Assembly: GCA_020859985.1 (NCBI GenBank)
Contig: JAJBVD010000020.1
Coordinates: forward strand, 1-51,225
Origin: Clostridiales bacterium
GTDB lineage: Bacteria > Bacillota > Clostridia > Lachnospirales > Lachnospiraceae
Reading direction: 5' to 3'
DNA length: 51,225 bases
Each line of letters begins with the position of its first letter. Positions within the stretch are counted from its first letter, which is position 1. This document shows, one piece after another, positions 14,852 through 22,729 of this stretch. Both the position numbers and the translations under genes were made by a program. The notes under the pieces are model-generated. The model was given only the letters and a program-made list of their open reading frames with translations. It did not search any database and had not been told where the DNA came from.

Positions 14852-16492
14852 TTACACCGCATTTTTCAGCAGCCTTACATTTTTCATCAGGATCAGACAG
14901 TCGCCTTTTTTGATCTGTTCGGATATCAGTCCGTTCATTTCCATAATCTGTGCAGGCGTGGAGAAATATTCTTTTGCGATATCCCAGAGCGTGTCGCCTT
15001 CCTGTACAATATAGCCGGTGATACCGGGCACTGCTTCAAGACGCTCCGGATCATAGTCACTTTCATGAATTTCGTGTATGCAGCGCTGTGTATCTGTTCG
15101 TACGGCAAACAGGTTGAGACCAATGGAAGCACGGACTTCGATTTCTTCACTGTCAGCCATTGTAGCGGAAAGCTGATCGAGGTTCGTGGTAAGGGTGTAA
15201 CGGCAGGGAGCATTCGTCTGTCCCAAAGAAAAAACCTCCGGAATCCTTGCATTGCCGCGTGTATTGTTGGCAATTCCCTGCGCTTCAGCTATATGAGAAA
15301 ACGGTACGCTTCCCTCCAGCACGGCAATCGGCTGTGTATCGTCCGGGGAAATATATAGGATCGAGACGGGCAGTGCACCCTGTATTTTGATCCCATCAGG
15401 CACAATCTCAGTCTTGTCAATCCTGACGCTCCCGCTGCTGTGCATAAGCTGCAGAATGCGGGGCTTTGCACTCTGAATGCGGAGCTTTCCCTGTGCTTTG
15501 CATTTGGATTCGTTGCGCACGATGAGCGTCTCATAAGCTTCGTCGTTCGTCACCAGCTCCAGATCTTTTTCAGGCGAATAAGCATCCGTCAGGATTTCCG
15601 CCTGATCTGTCCCGTACAGACGGATGGCAAGCTCCAGCGTGCCTTCCAGGTGAAAAGTGCGCAGCTCGCCGTCGATATCTTCCTTTGCGGTGACGCTGTT
15701 ATCGGCAAGTGTCACTTCGATATCCGGAATCAGCTCCGCTGTGCAGCCGCTGCAGGCAAGCTCGCCTTCCACCGGTATGGATTGTTCCAGCCATTGCAGG
15801 CTTTCGTTTTCAGCGTCGGCGTGGTAAAGGACAAAGAGAAACAGGCTGCCCCGCACCGTGATTTTACCATCCGCAAGATGCGTCCGGCAGCTGCGAAGCT
15901 CGACATCCTCCCAAAGAATCTCGCGGATGTCCGGTTTATTGGAAGGCAGCTGCACGTCTTCTTTTAAGCGCAGGATATCCTTGTTGCGTACTTCCAGCTG
16001 TAAAAATTCCAGCTTCTGTGTCTTCTCACAAAGAGAGGGTATGTTTTCGGGGGCCTGAACTGCTGCCGACAGATCATAGATTTCATCGACAGAAGCATCC
16101 AGACTTACGAGCGCCCGGATGGCCAGCTTGCGGGAATTGATCAGCGACACATTCAGATCCTCCATCTCATGGCGCAGGCGGATCCCTTCCTGACCGGGCT
16201 CCAGTCCATCCATGGAAAAGGCTTCGTCAAAGGGCAGCTTCGTATTCAGCCGATGCAGCTGTCGTTCCGTTGTATTGTCCATGTACAGAATACCAACTTC
16301 CATAAAGCCGTCCACCAAAAGCTTTTGCGTCTCCGCTCTTGTATGCTCGACGACGATCCGTCCGCGACTCTGGACGATTAGCTCGACGTCCGGCCGGATA
16401 TCCGGTACATTCAGATCCTCGTCCAGCGTGAGCTGTGTTTCACCATGCTTCGTCTGCCTGCACATGTGAATGTTTTTCATTAATAAGTTCAT
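14852..16492 (-). CDS. sipL: SPOCS (DUF3794) and LysM spore-coat protein, SipL-like
   Basis: 546 aa. Several DUF3794/SPOCS-like beta repeats are recognisable (QTKHGETQLTLDEDLNVPDI near residue 15, KLEFLQLEVRNKDILRLKED and LVTNDEAYETLIVRNESKCK later). A C-terminal LysM domain (about 490-540) reads GYIVQEGDTLWDIAKEYFST and ends QIKKGDCLILMKN. This architecture matches Clostridioides difficile SipL, which binds SpoIVA through LysM and anchors the coat. The start at 16492 is backed by GGAGG. I recall sipL lying close to ispE in C. difficile, and ispE lies 1 kb away here, which supports the call. No signal peptide is seen, as expected for a mother-cell protein. Confidence 0.85.
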   Translation of the reverse strand: MNLLMKNIHMCRQTKHGETQLTLDEDLNVPDIRPDVELIVQSRGRIVVEHTRAETQKLLVDGFMEVGILYMDNTTERQLHRLNTKLPFDEAFSMDGLEPGQEGIRLRHEMEDLNVSLINSRKLAIRALVSLDASVDEIYDLSAAVQAPENIPSLCEKTQKLEFLQLEVRNKDILRLKEDVQLPSNKPDIREILWEDVELRSCRTHLADGKITVRGSLFLFVLYHADAENESLQWLEQSIPVEGELACSGCTAELIPDIEVTLADNSVTAKEDIDGELRTFHLEGTLELAIRLYGTDQAEILTDAYSPEKDLELVTNDEAYETLIVRNESKCKAQGKLRIQSAKPRILQLMHSSGSVRIDKTEIVPDGIKIQGALPVSILYISPDDTQPIAVLEGSVPFSHIAEAQGIANNTRGNARIPEVFSLGQTNAPCRYTLTTNLDQLSATMADSEEIEVRASIGLNLFAVRTDTQRCIHEIHESDYDPERLEAVPGITGYIVQEGDTLWDIAKEYFSTPAQIMEMNGLISEQIKKGDCLILMKNVRLLKNAV

Positions 16493-16569
16493 GCTTTGCC
16501 TCCGTTACAGATCAATTATTTGGTTCGATTTCAGCATTGTTTTGCACTTTTCCCCGCTCAATATAAGGT

Positions 16570-16616
16570 TTCATACGTACTTTGCAGCGAGTGCGAAGTA
16601 CTGTACTGAATAGTTC
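16570..16616. repeat. Partial family A element (right half)
   Basis: TTCATACGTAC leads into the hairpin GTACTTTGCA/TGCGAAGTAC (16577-16586, 16592-16601) and then ACTGTACTGAATAGTT. This matches the right half of element A1 (17386-17433). The left half and the 27-nt module are missing. It lies between the sipL-like gene and the PrcB-type gene, ending at the latter's stop. Confidence 0.7.
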
Positions 16617-16619
16617 CCC

Positions 16620-17054
16620 TTATTCAATTACTACCTCTTTATCCGTGGCTGTAATTTTTACAACCAGCCAGGGATAAGAAGGTTCCGCGGAAGCGGCGTC
16701 CTCCTTCTGCGGCCCGATCAGTCTGGTGTCAAACCACAGGGTTTCTTCATCTTCCGTGCATTCTGCGACTGCAATGCTGTATCCGCCGGTCGCCTGTTTT
16801 CCGTAGCCTCTGATGAGGTACATATCATTGCCGTCCATCCAGACCAGCCGCATTTCTTTTTCCTTATTTTCTTCGATGATCGCCGCCAGTTCATCCGGTA
16901 TTTCCCCTGACATTGCTACGGTGTATTCCACCTCTGTTTTTTCACTTTCCTCCTGCCTTTGGCAGCCTGAGGAAAAAAGAAGGATGCCGGACAATGCAAA
17001 GATAACTGCAGACCGATGCATAATGATCCGAAGTTTTGGAAATCTGTCATTCAT
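16620..17054 (-). CDS. PrcB_C-domain lipoprotein
   Basis: 144 aa from the ATG at 17054 (GGAAG about 9 nt upstream); a longer frame to 17234 runs into hairpin repeats and is not credible. After a basic start (MNDRFPKLRIIMHRSAV) a hydrophobic stretch ends in a lipobox, LLFSSGC, so it is probably a diacylglyceryl-anchored lipoprotein. The C-terminal half has the PrcB_C pattern: a strand ending at GKQATGGYSIAV, DTRLIGPQ, and the closing SYPWLVVKI. PrcB in Treponema denticola is part of a protease complex; the role in Clostridia is unknown. Its position between sipL-like and ispE is what the neighbourhood offers. Confidence 0.78.
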   Translation of the reverse strand: MNDRFPKLRIIMHRSAVIFALSGILLFSSGCQRQEESEKTEVEYTVAMSGEIPDELAAIIEENKEKEMRLVWMDGNDMYLIRGYGKQATGGYSIAVAECTEDEETLWFDTRLIGPQKEDAASAEPSYPWLVVKITATDKEVVIE

Positions 17055-17153
17055 ATTCGAAAATCTTCCGGTGTCATTACTCTTATTTTTATTGCGCGGG
17101 GCGGGAAAATATTCCGGCGGAGTATATTTTCGAAGCTTATAATGCACACAGAC

Positions 17154-17225
17154 ACGCGAGGAATGGCTGCTTGCGCAGCCTCGCGTCTGGCGCAAAGTAA
17201 AACGACTTACGTCGTTTACTATAAA
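17154..17225. repeat. Hairpin block including repeat D (copy 2)
   Basis: ACGCGAGG (17154-17161) pairs with CCTCGCGT (17179-17186), enclosing a CTGC/GCAG inner stem. Then AAACGAC (17200-17206) pairs with GTCGTTT (17211-17217), followed by TACTAT. The second hairpin repeats the 26-nt unit of 2765-2790 with three differences. Confidence 0.55.
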
Positions 17226-17241
17226 ATAATTCAACCGAATA

Positions 17242-17270
17242 TTGACAAGGTTTTGTTCTCAAGATAGAAT
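17242..17270 (+). promoter_or_regulatory. ispE: Strong sigma-A promoter for ispE
   Basis: Perfect TTGACA (17242-17247), 17-nt spacer, TAGAAT (17265-17270). The expected start near 17277 makes element A1 part of the ispE leader RNA. Confidence 0.8.
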
Positions 17271-17299
17271 ATAGGATATTGTATACAAAACAGGACATT

Positions 17300-17433
17300 G
17301 TAACTGTTCAGTACCTTCACAGTTACGGGAAAAAGTCCATTTAAAATCGCTGCGCGATGGGACTTTTTCCTGTAGAATGTTCGTTTTCATACGTACCTCG
17401 CAGCAAGTGCGAGGCACTGTCCTGATCAGTTAC
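17300..17433. repeat. Structured repeat element A1 in the ispE leader
   Basis: The outer stem is GTAACTGTTCAG (17300-17311) with CTGATCAGTTAC (17422-17433), 11 of 12 pairs. The left arm can alternatively pair locally in the 27-nt module (17300-17307 with 17319-17326). The middle hairpin is GGAAAAAGTCC/GGACTTTTTCC (17328-17338, 17360-17370), enclosing ATCGC-TGC-GCGAT. The third is CCTCGCA/TGCGAGG (17396-17402, 17408-17414). The element ends exactly where the ispE ribosome binding site AGGAG (17434-17438) begins. Confidence 0.88.
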
Positions 17434-17448
17434 AGGAGATTTGCTATT

Positions 17449-18411
17449 ATGAAACAAAAATTACAGGCAAAAGCTAAAATTAATCTGGGACTGGACGTGC
17501 TGCGAAGACGTCCGGACGGTTATCACGACCTGCGCATGGTGATGCAGACAGTGAATTTGTGCGATGAGATTTCATTGCGGGTGCTGGAGAATGTGCCGGG
17601 GATTCGGCTCATTGTGCGCAGCGGCGAATCTGCAGAAGAATTGGTGCCTGCGGACTCCCGCAATCTTGCGTACCGGGCGGCGCAGCTTCTGATGGAGGAA
17701 TTTGAGATCCGGCAGGGGCTGGAAATTATTCTGGAAAAGAAGATTCCCGTGGCGGCCGGTCTGGCGGGAGGAAGTTCAGATGCGGCGGCGGTTCTGGTCG
17801 GGACCAATGCTCTGTTTGATTTAGGACTAAGTAAAGAAGAACTGATGGAACGGGGCGTGAAGCTGGGAGCGGACATTCCCTACTGCATCCTGCGCGGCAC
17901 AGCGCTGGCGGAAGGGATCGGAGAGCAGCTGACACGGCTTCCGAAAGCGCCGGAAGCGTTTGTATTGCTGGCAAAGCCGCCGGTTGCAGTATCTACAAAG
18001 TATGTGTATACGCATCTGGATATGAAAGCCTTTTCCGGCAGCAGCCTGACAGCAGATGGTGCTGACCGGTCAGGGGATGCTTCTGTTTCAGAAGGGTGTG
18101 TAAAAACCGCCTCGGCCGGAATCACACACCCCGATATTGACGCGCAGGTGCGGGCCATTCGGGAAGGAGACTTTTACCGGATGGCGGCACTGATGGGGAA
18201 TGTGTTGGAGACAGTGACGGTTCCGGGATATCCGGTGATCGGGAAGATAAAGGAGCAGATGAGGCAGCTTGGTGCTGTGAACGCGATGATGAGCGGGAGC
18301 GGACCGACGGTGTTCGGATTGTTTGACGATCGTGACAGGGCGGAAAATGCGTATGAGGAGCTTCGCCGGGGAACACTTGCAAACGAGGTTTTCCTCACAA
18401 CGTTTTTTTGA
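17449..18411 (+). CDS. ispE: 4-diphosphocytidyl-2-C-methyl-D-erythritol kinase
   Basis: GHMP kinase of the MEP isoprenoid pathway that phosphorylates the 2-hydroxyl of CDP-ME. Signatures are KAKINLGLDVLRRRPDGYHD at the N-terminus, the ATP loop PVAAGLAGGSSDAAA and the C-terminal MSGSGPTVFGLF. 320 aa from the ATG at 17449, which has AGGAG 10 nt upstream; the longer frame from 17377 reads through element A1 and is rejected. A small low-complexity insertion (about residues 195-225) is unusual but outside the motifs. It is followed 64 nt later by a GntR regulator, likely cotranscribed. Confidence 0.96.
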   Translation: MKQKLQAKAKINLGLDVLRRRPDGYHDLRMVMQTVNLCDEISLRVLENVPGIRLIVRSGESAEELVPADSRNLAYRAAQLLMEEFEIRQGLEIILEKKIPVAAGLAGGSSDAAAVLVGTNALFDLGLSKEELMERGVKLGADIPYCILRGTALAEGIGEQLTRLPKAPEAFVLLAKPPVAVSTKYVYTHLDMKAFSGSSLTADGADRSGDASVSEGCVKTASAGITHPDIDAQVRAIREGDFYRMAALMGNVLETVTVPGYPVIGKIKEQMRQLGAVNAMMSGSGPTVFGLFDDRDRAENAYEELRRGTLANEVFLTTFF

Positions 18412-18475
18412 TGCGCAGATCCCGCTGTCTGCTTCAGAATCAGATCAAAGATATATTGTAACAGGAGAATAATGC

Positions 18476-19150
18476 ATGGTAGAGACGTTACATCTGGAAA
18501 TGAATGAATATCTGCCCTTACGGGACGTGGTGTTTCAGACGCTCCGGCAGGCTATCTTAAGAGGGGAGATCCGGCCGGGAGAGCGGCTGATGGAGATTCA
18601 TCTCGCCCAGAAGCTGGGGGTCAGCCGGACACCGGTGCGGGAGGCTATCCGGATGCTGGAGCTGGAAGGATTGGTGACGACCATTCCGCGCCGCGGCGCG
18701 GTCGTGGCGGATATCACGGTCTCCGATATGGAGGATGTGCTGGAGGTGCGTCTGGCACTGGAAGAACTGGCCGTGCAGATTGTTTGCAAAAAGCTCACAC
18801 AGGAACAGCTTAATGAGATGAAAGCTCTTGCGGCAGGGTTTCGCAGGACCCTGGATGGAGATGACGTTGGGGAGTGTGCGCAGGCAGACATGGTGTTTCA
18901 TGAAGCAATTTACAATGCGACGGGGAATAAACGTCTGGTGCAGATCCTGAACAACCTGCGGGAGCAGATGTACCGCTATCGAATGGAATATCTGAAGGAT
19001 AAGTCGTCTCATCAGGTTCTTGCGGAGGAGCATGCGGAGATTCTGCAGGCACTGGAGGAGCGTGATGAGCAAAGGGCGCTTGAGGCAACGCGGCGCCACA
19101 TCGCACGTCAGAAGGAACACATCATAGCGGAGCTGACGCAGAATGCGTAA
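18476..19150 (+). CDS. GntR-family transcriptional regulator (FadR/FCD type)
   Basis: 224 aa. The N-terminal winged helix-turn-helix (LRQAILRGEIRPGERLMEIH then AQKLGVSRTPVREAIRMLE) is the GntR signature. The all-helical FCD ligand domain (about 80-220) contains the metal-binding positions typical of the group (DMVFHEAIYNATGNKRL and later HAEILQALEERD). Effectors for this subgroup are usually carboxylic acids, but no adjacent catabolic operon identifies one. AGGAG lies 8-9 nt before the ATG. The ispE-GntR order recurs in Clostridia as far as I recall. Confidence 0.92.
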   Translation: MVETLHLEMNEYLPLRDVVFQTLRQAILRGEIRPGERLMEIHLAQKLGVSRTPVREAIRMLELEGLVTTIPRRGAVVADITVSDMEDVLEVRLALEELAVQIVCKKLTQEQLNEMKALAAGFRRTLDGDDVGECAQADMVFHEAIYNATGNKRLVQILNNLREQMYRYRMEYLKDKSSHQVLAEEHAEILQALEERDEQRALEATRRHIARQKEHIIAELTQNA

Positions 19151-19275
19151 CGTATAATGTACAGAACAGTGGGAAGCAGGCTGTCTGTGATACAGGCTAT
19201 ATGCCGCTAATGCGTCATATTCTCTGTTTCGCCTCGGCCGGCGTTTATAAAAAAGGAAAGAGTGAGAGGATTATT

Positions 19276-21153
19276 ATGAAAAAGTTTCTGGATTTGATTA
19301 GTGCGGAGGTGGCGTCCGCATTTGAAGCGTGTGGATATGAGGCTTCTTATGGAAAGACCGGCATTTCAAACCGCCCGGATCTGTGTGAATATCAGTGTAA
19401 CGGCGCGATGGCGGCGAAGAAAAAATATCAGAAGGCGCCCTTCGTGATCGCGAATGAGGTGGTAGAAAAGCTTAAGGCGAACAGGAATCTGGCACGGGAG
19501 CAGGGGACGACTCCGGTGTTTGATTCGGTGGAAGCGGTGAATCCCGGCTTTATCAATCTGAAAGTGTCGGGGGACTATCTGGCTGGATATTTAAAAGAGA
19601 TGGCAGCGGATGAGAATCTCTCCGTTGAAAAGGCTGCGCAGCCGAAGACGATTATCATTGACTATGGCGGAGCAAATGTTGCAAAACCGCTTCATGTTGG
19701 ACATCTGCGCTCGGCTATTATCGGCGAGAGTATCAAGAGAATCTGCCGTTTTGCAGGGCATCGGGTGATCGGCGACGTACATCTGGGCGACTGGGGCCTG
19801 CAGATGGGGCTGATCATTACGGAGGTGCGGCATCGCAAGCCGGATCTGCCGTATTTTGATGAAAGCTTCGAGGGCGATTACCCGCAGGAAGCACCGTTCA
19901 CCATCTCTGAGCTGGAGGAAATCTATCCGACCGCAAGCGCAAAATCAAAAGAGGATGAGGTTTATCGGGAGGAAGCTCTTGCGGCGACGGCGAAGCTGCA
20001 GGAGGGTGTGCGCGGTTACCATGCACTGTGGCAGCATATCCTGAATGTCTCGATTGCCGACTTGAAGAAGAATTACGGCAATCTGAACGTAGAATTTGAT
20101 CTTTGGAAAAAGGAATCTGATGCGCAGCCCTATATTCCGGATATGGCGGAAATGATGAAAAAGGAAGGCTACGCCTACGAGGATCAGGGAGCGCTGATCG
20201 TAGACGTGAAAGAAGAGAGCGATACCAAAGAGGTGCCGCCCTGCATCATTTTAAAATCGGACGGAGCAGCACTTTACACGACGACCGACCTGGCGACGAT
20301 CATTGATCGTGTGAAAAATTATGACCCGGATGAGATCATCTATGTCGTAGACAAACGACAGGAGATGCACTTTACGCAGGTGTTCCGCTGCGCGCGGAAG
20401 ACGAAGCTGGTAAAGGAAGAAGTGGACTTTAAGTTTCTCGGCTTCGGCACGATGAACGGAAAGGACGGCAAGCCGTTCAAGACCCGCGAGGGCGGTGTGA
20501 TGCGGCTCGAGCGCCTGATTTCTGAGATTAATGAGGAAATGTATAAAAAGATCATGGAAAACCATGAGGCGGATCCGGAAGAGGCACGCCGGACGGCGAA
20601 GCTGGTCGGTCTCTCCGCCATCAAATATGGCGATCTCTCCAATCAGGCGTCCAAGGATTATATATTTGACGTGGACAAGTTTACCTCGTTTGAGGGAAAC
20701 ACCGGCCCTTACATTCTGTATACGATGGTGCGGATCAAGTCGATCCTGGCAAAATATCGTGTGAACACGGCTGCGGGACAGGATGCAGGACTTTTTGCTG
20801 CCGATTCCTCAGAAGCGAAAGCTTCAGCGGATGCGAAGAGCAAAAATACCGAAAGTGAGCTTTCAGGAGAAATCCTTACGCCTGTCGGTGAGAGTGAAAA
20901 AGCCCTGATGCTGGAGCTGACGAAATTCAACAGCGTGATCGAACAGGCGGAAGAAGAGCTTGCGCCGCACAAGATCTGCTCCTTTATCTATGATCTGTCG
21001 AATGCGCTGAACCGCTTCTACCATGAGACAAAGATTCTGGCGCATGAGGATGCCATACAGCAGGCGAGCTGGATCGCGCTGCTGACGCTGACCCTGCGTG
21101 TGCTTGAGACGGGGATTGATTTGCTGGGCTTTGAAGCTCCGGAACGGATGTGA
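19276..21153 (+). CDS. argS: Arginyl-tRNA synthetase
   Basis: 625-aa class I synthetase. The Add-1 N-terminal domain runs about 1-110. The HIGH-type motif lies in NVAKPLHVGHLRSAIIGE, and GDWGLQMGLI follows. The KMSK-equivalent loop reads PFKTREGGVMRLERL, replacing the canonical lysine signature as in many ArgS. The C-terminal DALR domain contains NALNRFYHET. A Ser/Ala/Glu-rich insertion near residues 505-530 (AADSSEAKASADAKSKN) separates the catalytic and anticodon parts. The ATG at 19276 has GAGAGGA 5 nt upstream. The stop codon TGA (21151-21153) lies inside the left terminal repeat of element B2. No T-box leader is present. Confidence 0.96.
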   Translation: MKKFLDLISAEVASAFEACGYEASYGKTGISNRPDLCEYQCNGAMAAKKKYQKAPFVIANEVVEKLKANRNLAREQGTTPVFDSVEAVNPGFINLKVSGDYLAGYLKEMAADENLSVEKAAQPKTIIIDYGGANVAKPLHVGHLRSAIIGESIKRICRFAGHRVIGDVHLGDWGLQMGLIITEVRHRKPDLPYFDESFEGDYPQEAPFTISELEEIYPTASAKSKEDEVYREEALAATAKLQEGVRGYHALWQHILNVSIADLKKNYGNLNVEFDLWKKESDAQPYIPDMAEMMKKEGYAYEDQGALIVDVKEESDTKEVPPCIILKSDGAALYTTTDLATIIDRVKNYDPDEIIYVVDKRQEMHFTQVFRCARKTKLVKEEVDFKFLGFGTMNGKDGKPFKTREGGVMRLERLISEINEEMYKKIMENHEADPEEARRTAKLVGLSAIKYGDLSNQASKDYIFDVDKFTSFEGNTGPYILYTMVRIKSILAKYRVNTAAGQDAGLFAADSSEAKASADAKSKNTESELSGEILTPVGESEKALMLELTKFNSVIEQAEEELAPHKICSFIYDLSNALNRFYHETKILAHEDAIQQASWIALLTLTLRVLETGIDLLGFEAPERM

Positions 21154-21263
21154 TAATACAAGGGCGCTGGACATCCAGTGGATGTCCGTTTAGCGCCGAC
21201 CGGAGCGAAGCGGAGACCAAAAGGACAGGAATGGAGCACGTAGCAATCCGTAGTATTATCACA
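21149..21263. repeat. Structured repeat element B2, overlapping the argS stop codon
   Basis: A perfect 11-bp outer stem: TGTGATAATAC (21149-21159) with GTATTATCACA (21253-21263). Inside, GGCGCT/AGCGCC (21163-21168, 21192-21197) encloses the perfect GGACATCC/GGATGTCC (21169-21176, 21180-21187). The right part contains GCACGTAGCAATCCGTAG, shared with B1 in inverted orientation. A direct repeat of its GCGAAGCGGAGACC...AAAAGGACA segment follows at about 21269-21300, reaching the next gene's RBS. Confidence 0.85.
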
Positions 21264-21316
21264 ATATAAAGCGAAGCGGAGACCAAAAGGACAGAAATGG
21301 AAGGAAAATGTAAAAT

Positions 21317-22303
21317 ATGCTGGATGTCATCTTTGACAGTCTTCTGGATAGTATAAAGCTGCTGCCATTTTTGTTCTTATCTTATCTGGCAGTGGAATAC
21401 ATCGAACATCGCATGAGCGATCGGAGCAGGCAGTGGATCTACCGGGCGGGCAAGGCCGGCCCGGTGATCGGCGCTCTGGTCGGAATGATCCCGCAGTGCG
21501 GTTTTTCCGCTGCCGCTGCGGGTCTTTTTGCTGCGGGAATTGTATCTCCTGGAACCCTGCTGGCCATCTTTTTATCTACCTCAGATGAAATGCTTCCGCT
21601 TATGCTTTCGGAGGGAATCCACCCGGGTATCATATTCCGGATTCTCTCCGTGAAAGGAATTGTGGGCGCTGCAGTCGGACTGCTTGTAGATTTTGCGGCT
21701 GCGCGGCTGCATTTGTGGAACGCAGCAGGAAAGAATAGGCCTCGGATTTTTCCCCGGGGGAAACGGGAGAATGCATATCAGGAGAGAACGGAAAATAAGG
21801 CAGAGTTTATTAATTGTGCACAAACGCTTCGGAATGGGCGTAATTCAGGAAGCGGCCACAGATCCCGCCAGCACATTTGTGAGCAGGACCATTGCCATTG
21901 TGAGGAACAGGGGATCTTCCGCGCATCGTTGTATCATACGGCACAGACGGGTGCTTTTATTCTGCTGATTTCCCTTGCCCTTGGATTCGGCATGGACTGG
22001 TTTGAAAGTACGGCTTTCTCCAGAGGAATCTTTGCATTGCCGGGGGTGCAGGCTGCGCTGGCCGCGCTCATCGGTATGATCCCGAATTGCGCTGCCTCTG
22101 TGCTGATTACAGAGCTTTATCTGGAAGGCGTTCTGAATATCGGGGCGTTGTTTGCGGGTTTACTCTGCGGCGCGGGCACCGGACTGCTCGTGCTGTACCG
22201 GGAGAATGATAACCGGAAGGAGAATCTGATCCTTACGGCGACACTGTATGTAAGCGGGTTGCTTGCGGGAGCATTGATTGGTATGATCGTATTGATGATA
22301 TGA
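21317..22303 (+). CDS. Putative 10TM heavy-metal exporter (ArsP_2 / DUF2899 family)
   Basis: 328-aa integral membrane protein. Two inverted-topology halves carry related cores: GALVGMIPQCGFSAAAAGLF near residue 55 and ALIGMIPNCAASVLITELYL near residue 255. The conserved Pro-Gln/Asn-Cys is suited to soft-metal or metalloid passage. A hydrophilic central loop (about 135-210) is rich in His and Cys, including HICEQDHCHCEEQG, and probably binds metal in the cytoplasm or at the surface. The family is annotated as putative metal (arsenic or manganese) exporters; the substrate here is not determined. GGAAGGA lies about 12 nt before the ATG. A strong terminator follows. Confidence 0.82.
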   Translation: MLDVIFDSLLDSIKLLPFLFLSYLAVEYIEHRMSDRSRQWIYRAGKAGPVIGALVGMIPQCGFSAAAAGLFAAGIVSPGTLLAIFLSTSDEMLPLMLSEGIHPGIIFRILSVKGIVGAAVGLLVDFAAARLHLWNAAGKNRPRIFPRGKRENAYQERTENKAEFINCAQTLRNGRNSGSGHRSRQHICEQDHCHCEEQGIFRASLYHTAQTGAFILLISLALGFGMDWFESTAFSRGIFALPGVQAALAALIGMIPNCAASVLITELYLEGVLNIGALFAGLLCGAGTGLLVLYRENDNRKENLILTATLYVSGLLAGALIGMIVLMI

Positions 22304-22304
22304 G

Positions 22305-22340
22305 AAAACCCCGGATTGGCAGATTCGGGGTTTTCGTTTT
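22305..22340 (+). terminator. Rho-independent terminator after the metal exporter
   Basis: AAAACCCCG (22305-22313) pairs with CGGGGTTTT (22326-22334), followed by CGTTTT. Confidence 0.9.
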
Positions 22341-22729
22341 AGTGCTTTGGATACTTTTTCGATGCTTTATCTTCGCTACTATAACATATTAAAAAAAACA
22401 TGCAAGTGACAAAAAACGGGAATCCAATAAAATCCTCAAAAATTGTCATAAGCCCTTCTGCATATTATGCATGAAAAATTTCCTTTTTAAAAAGAATACT
22501 GGCAAAAAAAACTGCCAATTTGAAAATAATAATAGAAGATACATGAAAATCTGCACAAAAAATTTAAACAACATACGGAGAAATTAACAGATTAGTCAAC
22601 TGAAAAACATAAAATTCGCAAGATTTGATTACTAAAAGGCAATAAATAAGCAGAAGAAGGGCGCATTTTTTGTTATAGTTTAAGCATCAATTGTGATACG
22701 TTTTATCATTCAAAAAGGAGGAATGGAAT
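22335..22729. promoter_or_regulatory. 395-nt AT-rich regulatory region before the sugar ABC operon, with candidate operators
   Basis: No gene is supported here. A 13-nt palindrome TGCATATTATGCA lies at 22459-22471. TGATACGTTTTATCA at 22694-22708 has 5-bp inverted arms around a central CGTTT, resembling a LacI-family operator, and sits 10 nt before the AAGGAGG ribosome binding site (22713-22719). TATAGT at 22674-22679 is a possible -10 without a convincing -35. The promoter is therefore not located with confidence. Confidence 0.4.

Noticed and set aside
17377-17448. N-terminal extension of ispE
   Set aside because: The extra 24 codons run through the third hairpin of element A1, while the ATG at 17449 has a proper RBS and matches the family start.
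19151-19275. T-box leader before argS
   Set aside because: Only 125 nt separate the GntR stop and the argS start. No T-box core sequence or terminator/antiterminator pair is visible; the dyads there look like repeat remnants.
22335-22729. Riboswitch or small RNA before the sugar operon
   Set aside because: Apart from short dyads there is no multi-helix structure or known aptamer core; the sequence is simply AT-rich.
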